Assembly (NCBI GenBank): GCA_003956705.1
Contig: QZCP01000179.1
Span: 105,507 to 169,506 of the forward strand
Origin: Brevipalpus yothersi
Taxonomy: Eukaryota > Arthropoda > Arachnida > Trombidiformes > Tenuipalpidae
Length of the DNA stretch: 64,000 bases
Direction: 5' to 3'
This document shows, in pieces, positions 48,558 to 61,400 of the stretch (positions are counted from its first letter, which is position 1; the number at the start of each line of letters is the position of its first letter). Under the pieces are notes generated by a model. It was not told the DNA's origin. It saw nothing but the letters and a program-made list of their open reading frames with translations, and searched no databases. The translations under genes were made by a program, and so were the position numbers.

Positions 48558-50169
48558 ATGTTGTTTCCAACGTTTTTTCAGGTAAGTTTCTCTCTCGTCG
48601 TTGCTGTTGGAAAGATTTTTCCTTTCGAGTGGCTCAATACATTTGGGCTCAGGAAATGTGACAAAATCATGCATGAACTTTGGAAGAATCTTCATCTTTG
48701 TGATTATTTTTTCCTCTACTTGAGATTAAAATCTCCTTGTAATCAAAAACTTTTGGAAAAAATGTGATTAAGTTGTCGAATTTTTCTTTATCGTTATCGC
48801 TCTCTCTCTCTAGATTATCAATCTTCTTAATTTCGCCTCAGCCGTACATTCACAGAGTACGTGTGGCCCAAAGGTCAGTGCTCGACTTTTAATGGACATT
48901 CCATGTGATATGAGTCAAACAAATTTTTGTGAAATGTCCGGCATAGCCTATCCGTGGGCTGCTGTACGTCGGTACATATTCGAAAATCAAGGGCTACTCC
49001 GTCGTATGTATGGTGATCAACGACATTATCAAATATTAACGAATGAAATTCACGATTTGAAAGATCGCTATGATAATGTTCTAATGCAAGACAATGGTAG
49101 ACTTTCAACACCCAAAAAGAAACCTCAATTTCGTCCACGTTCCATCTTTTTGGAAGACTATACTGATTCTTTGGACGGTGAAGAAGGTGAACAAGACAAA
49201 AGTTCGCCAAACAGTGGTAATGCATCAGTCAATAAAACAAGCTCATCGGCAAGAAGTGAAAAACCGAATCTAAATCAAAGTGGAGATATGAGCTATGATC
49301 ATGCTCTGCCATTAGATGAATCAACCACAACGAATCATTGGCTGCCAACAGAGAATGATATGGCCACAGAGAGTACCATTACCGAAAAAGAGGAAGAAAG
49401 TACTGTCAACCCTACAACAGCTAAACTAAATGATGAAACTTCACCCCAAGTAATCAGAAATTCCAATAAAAATCAAAATGATAATGAAGAGAGCTCAAAA
49501 TCAAGTTCTACTCCACCGTCAATCAATGTAACACAAACCCAGTCCACTTCATCAGTCATATTACCGAAAAATGATATGCCAATCAATGAATCTTCATCGG
49601 AGACTAGTGTGTCTTCTTCACCGAATCGAGTATCATCATCATTTTCCACCCAAGATGAGCCCACATCGGACGGGAATACAACATCCCAGCCTAAAGGGAT
49701 AACAAGTCCCATTATGACCCCTCAGATGACCCAAACAGCAACCACAAGCCTTCCGACAGGGTCCACTGAAAAAACATCATCATCAACAATCAAAGAGGAG
49801 GTGATAGTGGGAGAGTTACCAAAAAAAGGAGTCAATGCATGTCCAGTTCGAGAGGAAGTGATCGCACCATACTGGGCGAACAATACTCGAGGTGAAGTGT
49901 TGGCCCTACTCAATGTTTATCCATTCGAACAGTATGTTCATTGGGAAAAGTGTGCATACGAAAAAATGCAAATGTTTTGTCGGGAAGGCTGTCGGTGTGA
50001 ACAACAGTACCGGTTACACCGGCTTCTCGCATTTGACCCAAAAAATGAATGTCGGGGTATTTTTGCCGATTGGTTCAGGTTTCCATCTTGTTGTGTTTGT
50101 ATTTGCTATGATCTACCAGAATCATCAATATTGCATAGAGTGGGCAGTCATCGTAAAGGTCGTTTATAG
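48558..50169 (+). CDS. Spätzle-like cystine-knot ligand precursor
   Basis: A 24-nt first coding exon (48558-48581) and a long second exon (48814-50169) join in phase 0 to 459 residues. The signal peptide is split between them: eight codons in exon 1, then IINLLNFASAVHSQS. Spätzle proteins are secreted proligands of Toll receptors in immunity and development. After the signal comes the conserved prodomain start (CEMSGIAYPWAAVRRYIF, LLRRMYGDQRH). A long Ser/Thr/Asn-rich linker follows, then the knot domain. That domain has NNTRGE, EKCAYEKMQMFCREGCRCEQ and the family-typical WFRFPSCCVCICYD end. The prodomain places it nearer Spz3-6 types than the canonical ligand. The ATG at 48892 is too late to include the signal. 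Confidence 0.85.
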
Positions 50170-51052
50170 AACCAGTCAACAAATCATAGATGGCTTGGTT
50201 TTTCCCTCGCTGGATATAAGGGGAATATGATCATGATAAAATCGATCAGTTGGCCCACTTGATGAGAGAAGATCGGAAAGATTTTGAGGGATTATTCCTT
50301 CAATAGAGGCCTCAGGAGCGGATAAAGCGTTTGTGGCTGAGACCTTAGGGAAAGAAATGAGAGTGTGTATGAAAGGAATGCTTATGATTTTGATTCAAAG
50401 TGCTATTTTTTTCATTTGGATTTTCAAATTGCTACTTATAGCTTTGTAAATGTTTATGATGAAGTATTCAAAAAAATAAATAATCTGCTAGATTCAGTGC
50501 CAAACCAACATGATGATGTTACCAACTCAAAAACTTTCCACTTCTAAGTGGTGACCATGAACAAGATGGTATTAATTCGTAAGCTTTATGAGATTTGTGA
50601 TGAATGTCCCCTTTCTAAGCTCAAGAGAGATCTTTGGTAGCGAGTAGCTTTTGGTTATGACGGAAAAGGATGAGCTTGTGGATTGAACGAAAGAGCCAAA
50701 CGGCATGAAATCAAGAGTTTTTTTCGGAAGAACGATAATGAGTTTGTAGAAGGAAATGAAAAATAAAAAAATGAATCTTGAGTCAGATTACAATAGTAGG
50801 CAAAACATTCGATCAAACTCGCCAATTAGAATTATGAAATCTTTCACTAACAGATTGTAACAATCTGATTAAGTTAATGTCGGATGGTAAGTTCGAAGCA
50901 AATCGAATAGAGTGAAAAGAGGATAAAGGGATTGAAACAGCATTTTGAAGGCATAATTCCATAACTGTTCATGATCGCAGATATTACTTATGAATTTAAT
51001 TCGAGATTAACTTTGAAAATTGAGACCTCAGATCATCGTCCGGATGATGGAT
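50170..51052. other. Convergent spacer, no gene seen
   Basis: The 3' ends of the spätzle-like gene (plus) and ZRANB2 (minus) meet here. Several AATAAA-like words occur near 50475 and 50763. Open frames are short and without domains. Confidence 0.55.
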
Positions 51053-52878
51053 TCATTCTTTGGATTCGGCAAAATCAGAAAGATCATATAGTGAAAGATC
51101 TGCTTCGAGATCTTCATCATCATCATCTTCCCTGTTTTCATCAACAGTCTCATTGGGAGCGTCGCGGTCTCTGGATTTTATTCGATTTCGGACATCATCA
51201 TCAGAATCAAATCTAGAATCTTGATCTTCATCCTTTTCGTCTTGAGAGAGATCTTTTTCACTGAAAAACTTTCTATCTTTTCTGCCTTTCCGAGAAATTT
51301 CTACGCTCCCACTATCAATACTGCTATTCTGACTACCGCTTCGAGACTCTTGGACAGAATTGGACTCTCTTTGGGGACCTTTATGATTATTTGATGAAGA
51401 TGAATGGGAAGATTTGGCTGCATCATCCGTCTTATTCTTGTGTCTATGATGCTTATCACTTTCTCGGTCAGATTTTGATGAGTTTGTTCTCGGTTCTCTG
51501 GACCTTGATCTTTCTCTTGATCTTTCTCTTGACCTTGAGTCTCTGGATCTACGGGTTAATCTTTCCCTAGAACGATTTCTAGGGCTTCTGGACCGGTGCC
51601 TTCTGGAAATGAAAATTGTGGAATAATAATTCAAAATTTTGAGGATCAGAAGGGATGGAAGAGAGAGGTATAGTGAAAAATGGAGTCGATTTATTAAACT
51701 CACGTTGAATGAGCACTTGGTCTTTCTCTTGATCGATTTCTTGAGCTTTCATACCTTTTATCACGGCTAAGTAGAAAAAATTCAAGAAAATCGGATTAAT
51801 CGAAAAATCGGAAAGTAAATACGTTAATTCTATGAATATTTCCGTTCATATTAATGTCTCACTTTGAGTAGGTATCGCGTTCCTTCTCTCGATGCTGTGC
51901 TCTGTCACGATCTCGATCACGATCACGGTCTCTTGTTTCTCGGTTTCCTCTGGATGAATGATTACCAGTTCTGCTGGAAAAAGAGATCATACAAATTGGT
52001 TTATCGAATCATTAACAGATGATTAATATAATTGAGGAATGTGGAACAAAGGTGAGACTAGGAATGCTCAACTGAAGTACATGAATGATTTTGTCTCTTA
52101 ATGAAGGATCATAAAAACCTCCAAAGCATATTCAAGAAAAAAATAAAAATATCAAGATGGTTTCTGACATGTCAATGATTATTCTTACCTTCTGCCACCA
52201 TCGCTGTCTCTTGAGCTTCGAAAATTTTTTTTTTTGCGACCAAAATCATCGTATTCACTATCAGAATCATCTCTGACGCGTAGAAAATTAATACTAATCA
52301 ATACCTAACCGTTCAAGAAATCCACCAGATGTGAAGAAAATTACAGCAGTTACCTTCGAACATATTCAACCTCCCCACGATCATTGTAACCACCTCCAAG
52401 ACCAGTCCTCTCTTCATTATCACTGAACTTGGGAGCATTACACATGTTACAGTGGCCCCTTCGAGCCCAATTAACATTGTGACACTTAGAACATTGCCAA
52501 TCTATAGGGGATACATAAGAAAAAAGAGACATGAATCTACATCAATCTGAGCTTGTCTTTCCACTTATCATACTCACCATCAGCATTGAATAAACCACGA
52601 GACTTTTCAGCCGCACTTTTACCTATCTCATGGCCCAAAACTTTTTTACCACCACTACCACTACTCATACTACCTTTTGATGATCGATCGGAAAACTTAT
52701 CTCGACCACAAATATTACATGCAATTCTTCGGGCAAAATTTACATTATTACAATTAGGATCAGGACATATCCAATCTCCTTCCGCAAAACCACGTCCACC
52801 ACCACCACCACCGCCACTTGGCCGACCTCTGCCCTCATCATACCGCTGATGAGATCGTGATGATCGATAATACGACAT
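51053..52878 (-). CDS. ZRANB2: ZRANB2 splicing-factor homolog
   Basis: Six minus-strand exons (52878-52578, 52501-52354, 52272-52189, 51973-51863, 51766-51704, 51602-51053) close in frame to 418 residues. ZRANB2 binds GGU-containing RNA and shapes splice-site choice in the nucleus. Two RanBP2-type zinc fingers are clear: GDWICPDPNCNNVNFARR with CNICG, and DWQCSKCHNVNWARRGHCNM with CNAPKF. The inter-finger EIGKSAAEKSRGLFNAD and the EERTGLGGGYNDR block are near-identical to the vertebrate protein. EYDDFGRKKK follows, then an Arg/Ser and Arg/Asp tail, here followed by an acidic C-terminus. A Gly-rich run precedes finger 1. The small RS exons suggest alternative splicing. Confidence 0.95.
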
Positions 52879-53349
52879 GGCTGACAAAATTTGTAAGGAA
52901 TTCAGGAAAAAAAACCGTAGATACAATCCTGGTAAAATCCAAGACAAAGTTCAAAAAAAGCCGAAACGATGTCAAATTAAATGTTGCTGTTTCCAAAAAT
53001 CATTCAATCGTCATTCACACAATGTCCAACACATCAATCTGACACTGATCAACACTATACAACACTACCAAGCAATAGCCATTAAGAATCATCTACATAC
53101 ACACACATTAATTAACTAATAAGATTCATCTGAACATTCGAACACCAAAACATGAGATCTTCAACATCACACATCATAAACACATTTGATTTGATGAATA
53201 TTTTGAATGGAATCGAATCCATTATTCACATGGATCCAGATACCGGCAAAGTTTTTGGTTAAAACTTTTTGCCCGCGTTTTGACCTGATTTTTTGAACTT
53301 TTCAATGCTACACTTTTTTTGAGAGTGATAGCTAGCTTTGATTTATTGG

Positions 53350-54010
53350 CTCATGTTTGCTCAGATTGGAGGTATATATATGCTGGGTGATGATCGAATC
53401 GATGATCATCGATCATGAAGTCATCGATAGATTTTTTTTCTCTTCAATCAATTTGGCTGGTAACGTTTAAGATTATCTGGTAGATGAGCATGCATGAACA
53501 GCTCATCGAATTGTGTATGCTCTTCTTGGGATAATTTTTTCAATATTAATTATTAATTTTTCAACAATAGAATTGAGCAATGCAAGGAGGTTTTTTTTTA
53601 TGTCTTTCTCTATCTCTTTTGAATAACTTCTTCAGTGGAGAGCGAGGTCAATTGTTGAATTCTACTACCTCTTACATCATAACGAATAATATTCATGCAA
53701 TTAAAGTTTTCATTGAGAGAGAGAGAGAAAGAGTGAGAACGAGAGGGAAAATTTAAGCCTAGTTGAGATTACCAGACGATATTAAAAACATTCATTAGGA
53801 ATTTGGATCGAAAAATCTCTGAGAATCCTATGATCTGAAGCGATCAACAACTATACTTTGTGTTATGGGGGCTTCGAACAACTAGATTACCTTCTTTAAG
53901 TCCTCGATCAAATGAACTGTTAACAAAAGGTCTTTAAAAGTAAGGCCAGATAGTTACATGGAACGAAGATGTCGGGAATGTTGCTTAGGAAGAATAGGAA
54001 TTAGAGCATC
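53350..54010 (-). repeat. Diverged duplicate with relic last exon of the unknown 143-residue gene
   Basis: In order and orientation this resembles 57950-58690, about 4.6-4.7 kb away. Shared features are TGCTCAGAT, GATCATGAAGTCATCG, GCTCATCG/GCTCATTG, TTAGTATTGATTATT-like words, then TTAGGAATT, then a segment matching the coding exon at 58499-58692. The exon-like part here (about 53850-53990) has stops and frame changes; only short pieces such as LIEDLK survive. The duplicate therefore includes a dead copy of that exon and its 3' flank. Confidence 0.6.
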
Positions 54011-55209
54011 GAGAAGCTTTCTCTTCAAAATGATCAATGTGACCAAAATTCTCTTCTTTCTCGAGAGATTGAGATATTAGTGTGAGGGAGGTAAAAATGA
54101 GAAATCAGTGGTCAAGAGAACTAATGCCAAACCTCAATAAACTAATATCGGTAAATCTCAATCTATCATTCCTGATGCAAATTGAAGAATCGAATGGGAA
54201 AATAAAGAGATTGAGTACGAAACAGTATTCCAATCTAATTTTCGAAAAAGAACAATCTACCAGGCTCTAAGCCTAGAAATGAAATTCGTATGGAGTTTCT
54301 TGGAGCAAACTTCAGAAAGAGACAATTGTTCCCCCAATTTCTCTCAGAATACCTCTCTCTCGAATTTTCAGAGTCGAAAATATGCATATTCTCGAAAATT
54401 AACGGAATACAATTTTGAGATCAAAAAAAGTTCTACACCGAACTTTCGATAGCCAAACAGGTAGTGACATCTGAGGATTCAGTCTCCATTTAGGCAAAGC
54501 AGTTCATGAGATCGAAAAAACCTGAAAACTGAAAAAAAAATAAAACGATCAACACAAACACAATAAATCTTGTCGTCTTTCGTGTGTGTGTCTGTCTGTA
54601 AGTATGTCTTTCTGAATGTGTTTATATTGAATATAAATTCTGTGAGACTATTTCATTTCCTCAATCTATTAGCTAGCTATAAGTGTTGAGATTCTAGTGT
54701 ATCCGAATATTCTCTTGATGTATGTGATCATCAATTCGTGTTCCGCTAGACTTTTTGGGTTGTGTGTGTGTATGTGCATTACTGAAGACGAGGTTCAATT
54801 CGAAAATTACTTTCTCTTTCTGTCTCTCTTCCAGTGTAAAGATAAGGAGAAGAAAAGTTCAACTTTTTAAGATATTCACTTGAAATTTTGAAATATTATA
54901 CCTTCGAGTAAGTATCTGTTTGTGAGAAGAGACGATTCACGAATGTCGTAGATTTCATCATACTATTATTGTATTATTGTATTTGACTTCCTTGTTTATT
55001 AATTGACTCTGAATTGTGAGTAAGATTGTCCAATTTTGTAGGTACATTTTGTACATTCCATATGTATATGTGTGTAAGTGTGTGTATGTGTGTGTTGTGA
55101 ATGTTAAAGCAAAATAGTCAGCCACTTTCAATTGTTGAAATAAGCTTATCCTTGCTCCGAAAATAGGCCATTCACCTCTTCGAACCATTCCCCAATCAGT
55201 GACGGGAGA

Positions 55210-55233
55210 AAGAGAGAGAGAGAGAGAGAGAGA
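55210..55233. repeat. (GA)n microsatellite upstream of TCP11L1
   Basis: About 12 GA units in the presumed promoter region. Confidence 0.8.
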
Positions 55234-55462
55234 AACTGTTGTTTATCGAGTAAAGTCTTTTTTCATAAGCCAGCCATTATTCTGTTTTTTTCTTCTTCAT
55301 CCTCCATTCTCGATAGTGATGATGAGATACTGGTGGTACTGGTGGTGAAAGTGGGTGAAAAGTAAAAGTTAAATATTGGAAACCATCGTTTTCGCATCTA
55401 TGGCCTTACGGTTTTATGTTTAAAGTAGTCGACGAATTGGATTGAATTTTAGAGAGTGGACA

Positions 55463-57661
55463 ATGGCAAATCACAAGAGTGAAGATGAACAAAATGTTAG
55501 CTGTAACGAAATCGATTCCACCGAGACGGACAGCTTTTTTAAGCCTGACTCTCACAATGATCCCAACAATTCGATTATTGGTAGCTCAAGTGTCAAAATG
55601 ATTGCTTCACGAGATCATGAGGAACACGATGCCAAAAAGAAGCGTCCATCACTTGATCCGGAGCATGGTATCCATTCGATACCTTCACCATCGACCACTT
55701 CCAACAATCATCATCACACAACATCTACCACCACCGAGGCAAGTGAATCAGCTTCACCGCCTCGATTCATAGCATTAGAGGGTATCATGAAGGCTGCCAA
55801 TGGTGTATACAATATGAGATTGGCTCATGAGATCGCGATGGATCGAGAATTCAAGTTACAAAAGAAAGATCCACTTCCCAATACACTGCACAAGCAGGTG
55901 GACGGAATGATGCGTAAAGTTTTCTGGGATTTATTGCAAAATGAATTAGATGAAAGTCCACCCAATTACAAGAGAGCTCTAATGCTTTTGGAGGAGATAA
56001 AGAATAGTCTCACATCTTTTCTATTGCCTCAGCACACTCGTTTGAAGCAAGAAATCGACGAGATACTTGATCTAGATCTGATCAAGCGTCAAGCGGAAAA
56101 TGGAGCTCTAGACTTTCAACGTTACGCACATTATATACTTTCCGTGATGGCAAGATTGTGTGCTCCGGTTAGAGATGAAAAGATTCAAGTTCTCACTCAA
56201 ACCAGGGAAGTGGTTCCCATGTTCAGGTATCACTTGGTCGGAGTATTCTAAACAACATTCTTTCAGCTCACCATTTCTATCCATATTTCTATCCCAGAGG
56301 AATCATGGAACTTTTGGATGAAATGAGGATAGATATGGCCAATTTTTTGGTCATGCAAATCCGTCCTCAAATCATGCAGCAATCCGTTTCTTACGAGCGC
56401 AAAAAGTTTGAAGAATTTCTCGAGAATCAGAAAAGTAAGTAGTTTGTTCTTTTCTTTCCATCTTGAATCTTTTACACGAGGAATACAGAATCTCATGAAA
56501 TTCAATCAATATGAAAGATCTGAAATTGAATAATTTTCTTATGAAAGAATCGGATTGTTCTCAGTCTTGGACTGACAAAATTCTTCATTCATCTTCATTT
56601 CACGAAATCATCATGAGCGATATTGAAATTGTATTCAAGAATTAGCTAAACAACGAATAACCGATGATTTCTTCGTTCTACTTTCACCATGATTCGAATT
56701 ATTGCGCTTTGATTCGAGGTGTTCTCTTCATCATTTAACCTGATTGTATTTGATGATATTCGATGAGCTTGCATAACATGTATATTGTTAACTTATCAAA
56801 ATATAGCTGAGAAGCTGAAATCATTCGAGCATTCAACTTTCCACCATCAATTTACGATAGGCTCGAAAATTTTTTCATGAGGAAGTGAATTGGCTTATCA
56901 AATTTTTCTCTATTCTTTCTTCATTTTCTCCATCAGAACTCAGTCATTTGGATGGTCTGGAGTTCACAAAAAAGTGGCTGAAGCGTAATTATGATTGCAA
57001 CGAATTTTCTGGCGAAAGTAAAAAAGAAATCGTTAACAGAGTATTAACATCAGCATACATCGAACTACTTCAGTGGGAAGATTCATTGCAAGAAAAGTTC
57101 CCCGAAACCCTCCTACTTGATGAGAAGCGTATACTTACTTTGAGAGATGCTTTGATGCTCAATGTTTTGGTTGGATCATCTCTGCTGATTGCCGTAAACA
57201 CTTTTTCTCCACTACAAAGCCTAGCTGATTTGAAGGAAGAAATTCGAGACCATCTGATGGTTATTATTGGAGATGACAGTGATGGCAAGGAAGATATATC
57301 GAATAAATTGAAAAGTGCTGGCCTACAAATCATAAAAGACGTGTGTAAATACTTTCAGAGCCATGGTTACGCCAAAATTGATCCATCTAAAGAGGAACTT
57401 TTAAACAATCAGATCATTGATATTGAGAACAAAAATAATAGAATCAGACAGCTCGTACAAAGGCGAATATTGGAATTTGTAGAGAGCGTTTTCACTTCCA
57501 ACACTGCTTCACCCGTTCAAATGCCGAAAGGTCTAACCGCATTGCAACAGAACCTCTCCAGTCTTGCTGGGCAATTCACTCGGATCGCATCTCATAATCG
57601 TGCAGTTTATGGTGATTATTATGTTGACATAATTACAGATATTATCGAAAAGAAAATATAA
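55463..57661 (+). CDS. TCP11L1: T-complex protein 11-like protein 1
   Basis: Three exons (55463-56226, 56298-56434, 56937-57661) close in frame to 541 residues, close to the roughly 510 of vertebrate TCP11L1. The family is defined by the TCP11 domain; cellular role is poorly known. The first 100 residues are Ser/Thr/His-rich and disordered. The domain then follows, with SPPRFIALEGIMKAANGVYN, MRLAHEIAMDREF, KVFWDLLQNELDESPP, LEEIKNSLTSFLLPQHTRLK and EILDLDLIKRQAENGALDF. After these come MRIDMANF and QQSVSYERKKFEEFLE. These blocks match TCP11L1 closely in order and spacing. The acceptor at 56297 was chosen over a nearer one because only it restores the conserved GIMELLDEM segment. Confidence 0.93.
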
Positions 57662-57949
57662 ACATAAACCAATATGAATCATGTTTTTTTCAATTCTTCC
57701 ATTTATATATACATAACTCAAGAGCTTGACCACACATCTTGTCCACATTTTTCTCATCATGTAAGATCCTTGTTCTTAACGATGAACGAACTTGTTGTGT
57801 TTATTCTGATTTCCTTCGAAAAATCATCAATCGTTTCCAGGGCTCATTTTCACCTTCTTCATTAGATCAAGTTTTCAGAAAATCAACAACTCAGATTCTC
57901 TTTCGTTTTGACGTAATATTTCGAACTTTGTTGAGAGTATAGCTTCGTT
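57662..57949. other. 3' flank of TCP11L1
   Basis: A short spacer before the second duplicate copy. No gene or clear AATAAA was seen. Confidence 0.4.
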
Positions 57950-58498
57950 TGGAAGTTCATGTTTGCTCAGATAAGATTCATATTTCGTATAGTCATGATC
58001 ACCGATCATGAAGTCATCGGAAGATTCTTTTCTCCAATCAATAGGCTGATGATGTATAAGATTTTTTGCTTGATGAGCTCACATTTAGCAGCTCATTGCA
58101 ATTATTTTCACTCTTGTTGTGATTAATTTTTTAGTATTGATTATTTATTGATTCAACAATGAAATTGGGTGATGGAAGAAATGATATTTTCTCATTTCTT
58201 CTTTCAAACAACGTTTACAGCAGACAACAAGGCTGAATTCCTTATCTCATAGTGAATAATGTTCATTCATGACTTTGCTAGCCTTAATGAGATAGAAAGA
58301 GAGAGGAAAGTGGGATAGCCTAAGCCAAATTGACTAGAAAACGATTTCACATACATATATTAGGAATTAAAATTGAAAAAGTTTTTGGGAAACACTTATG
58401 GTGAAATTAATAATCAAGGATTATTCATCGAACAAGCGAAAAGTTGATTCAACGTGGAGAGATGAATGAAGGAGGCTCATGATGATTCCGATTGTCCA
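57950..58498 (-). repeat. Duplicate partner of 53350-53850 (3' flank of unknown gene)
   Basis: Non-coding part of the duplicate described at 53350-54010. It continues rightward into the live exon at 58499-58692. Confidence 0.6.
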
Positions 58499-61400
58499 TC
58501 ATCCATATGACATGAGAAGTTCATCAACTTTGCGATACAGTTCTACATTGTCTTGTAGAGGACCTCCAACCACTCGAATACGCAATACTCTCTTGAAGTC
58601 CTCAATCAAATTAATTGTCTTCGAGAAGGTCTTGAAAAAAACATCAGCGTTGCCAGATAGTTGCATGGCTGCCAAGGTATTAATGACATCGCCTGAAAAG
58701 ATTTGAAATTAGAATACAATCAGAAAATTTTCCTCTCTCTTTGAGAAAATAATGAATATGGAGTGAAAAATGAGAAATGAGAAATGTTAGCCGATGTAAG
58801 ATCTGAACGAACAAAAATGATGATTCGATTGGATCATCTTTATCTGTTGCTCACAGTCTTAATTTGAAGGCTCAGAATGAATACCTTCGATTATCTTGAC
58901 ATATGAATGAGAGAAACCTTCTGAGCCTCTTATTTTGAGGGACATCCTCTGAAATTTTAAGCGTTTCATGGTATCTCTCTCATCACTTGTCAATGACAGA
59001 TATTTCAAAATATTAGCCTTCCCCTTCGAATAAAGTTTGTAGTCGCAGAGAAGCTTACTAATTTTTAGACTCATCTCATTTCTGCATCCCTTTTCATTCA
59101 GAGTACTTGTAAAGAGACGGATAATGAAATTTCTCAGAATTCCGAGTTCGCTTAAATTTTCGAATTTCATTGAAAAATATGAGAGCTTGTTATTAAAATA
59201 TAAATCCCTGGAATAGTTTTTTGAGTTGAATATTTGACAGAAATGATCAATTGTTAGAAGGTATCAAGAAGAATGATGCATAGTCTGAAAGGAAACCATG
59301 AATAATCCACCATGGAAATAACAAGCTTTTTCTGATTTATTTCATTCAGAATTGCTAAAAATATACCGATTCGGATCTTATTTTTTAATACTCTGAGTGT
59401 TCCAAGGTTATGATTGTACATATAAAGTGAGAATCTTTATTATTATCACTTTCGAAAGAAGGTTTCTGTTGGAGTGAAGAATGTGTTCTCGTAGATATAG
59501 TTATTCAATCGAGTTAACGGACTCAAATTATGCTCTTTGATCATCTGTTTCAATTTTCGTTTTCTCATTCTCTCTGACCAACATCTCATGTACAGATTGT
59601 GAGAAAACCACAAAGCTTTTTCCTTGGTTTCTTTGAGGAACCATAAAACATTGAAACCAAAATAAGCTCCAAGAACATTACCCATGAGCAACAAAAACTG
59701 CCAAAAATTTTCCTTTTCTTTGGACAAATTGATTATACTCGATCCTGTGGGTAAAACCAATTGAATTTTATACTTTCCTTCACGATAATCAACATCTCGA
59801 CGAAGTACAGGCATGTAGAGTTCACTTTTACAATCAGGATAAGGAGCAATGTTCCGACATTTTTCCAAAATTTCTTTGTGAACAATCTGTTTCGTTAGGT
59901 TTTTATAGATATCATTATAGTATGAATAAGCAAGCGAAACGTTCACATGAGAATATTCGATGGAATTTCGGAAATAAAATTTAACTTTTCTCATAGATTC
60001 TCTATTCCAACAATCTTCTTTCTTGTGAAGTTGTGATTCAAAGCCATCAATACCATCGAAACCATTTTCACTATAATTGAAACATTTAGTTTTGTATGGT
60101 GGTTTGAGTAATTGATTTTGGATCATCGAATAATCGATCCAATATTCCCGGCCAGCTTCAGTCTCTTTGATTGGGATCGTGGCATACGGTATTTGTAATC
60201 CTCGAGGATATGAGTTGGGTGAATGAAGATAAATATCGATTGACTCCAAATTGATGGCTGCTCTTCGATTCAAAAAAATTCTCGCCATAATTCCGGCTGT
60301 TCGAACAATGTCCTCACGAGACAGTACATACTCTCGATGTGCAGAACAGTGAATTCCGACACAAGTTGAAAGACCCTTAATGAAAGAAGTCTTTTTACAC
60401 AATGAATTGGTGATACTGTTTTCCATGAAAACGAATGAAGCTTTGAAAGATATATCAAGCTGTGTCACCAAAGTGGAACCATTGTAACTGGATCGAAGAA
60501 GTTCTTGAACTGTCAAAAATTGGTAAGCATGATGTTTGAAATAATTTCGACCCTCATTAGAACTAGTCGTCCAGTCGAGAAATTTATCTTGATCTGTAAC
60601 ATTGCCATGTTCTCTCATGTATTTGCCAATCGAAGGATGATACATTTCGAGTAAAGTAAAGTTAATGAATCGATTGATTGATGCACACAGACTAATGTCG
60701 GGAAAAACAATTTTTTCTTCCTGACCGGTTCGAATTTCATTTATTACTCCGTAATCGTAATAATCAGTCACAATTTGAAAAAATTGATACACTGCAGCAG
60801 CCACAAGGCCAACTAGTAGAACAATATAGATAAGATGGAAAATCAGATAGATCAGACGCATGATATACGGAATCAGAATCTCTCTCTGTCCCCAATTCAA
60901 TCGGTGAGGGAACAATGTCAATTATCAAGCGATGATATCTATCTCTAATCAAATGAAATAACAATTGACAAGAATCATTAAACGAATGATAAATTGATCC
61001 AAGGAATATTAGAAGATTCTCTCAAAAAGTTCTTGTTTCGAGCAAGACATTCAATCACGCACACCCCAGCATTTACCCTCGATTGGGACTGATTTCATTT
61101 TTGATGAGAGCAACAAGATCGTGAGATTTTTAGACCTTAAATACACCTCTTGATCAGAACTGGCCATGTTTAAGCCGAATTTGAAATATATCGATCGAAC
61201 TATTGTAGAAAAGTTCTCGAACAACTTTAAGATTCAGGCTAGGCAGTTTTCCCTGAACAATTCGTAGAATGATTATTATTATTATTGCTTCTGTTTGTGG
61301 ACCCAACAGATAATTAACAAGGCTTGATCATGAATAAACCATCAGATAATTGATCATCATCATAATATTGTGTACCTCTTAAACACACATATTCAAATTC

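Larger units (their letters stand above)
52879..55462. other. Divergent spacer between ZRANB2 and TCP11L1
   Basis: This is 2.6 kb. It includes the first copy of the TCP11L1-flanking duplicate (53350-54010, listed separately), a GA patch at 53716-53730 and TG-rich runs near 54760 and 55070-55100. A GA microsatellite lies at 55210-55233 about 230 bp upstream of the TCP11L1 start. No intact gene. Confidence 0.55.

Noticed and set aside
48892..50169. Start of the spätzle-like protein at the ATG at 48892
   Set aside because: In-frame upstream sequence back to the acceptor at 48813 completes a signal peptide and conserved Cys, so the earlier exon is preferred.
56227..56297. First CAG (56264-56266) as the acceptor of TCP11L1 exon 2
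   Set aside because: It breaks the reading frame and loses the conserved GIMELLDEM segment; the acceptor at 56297 keeps both.
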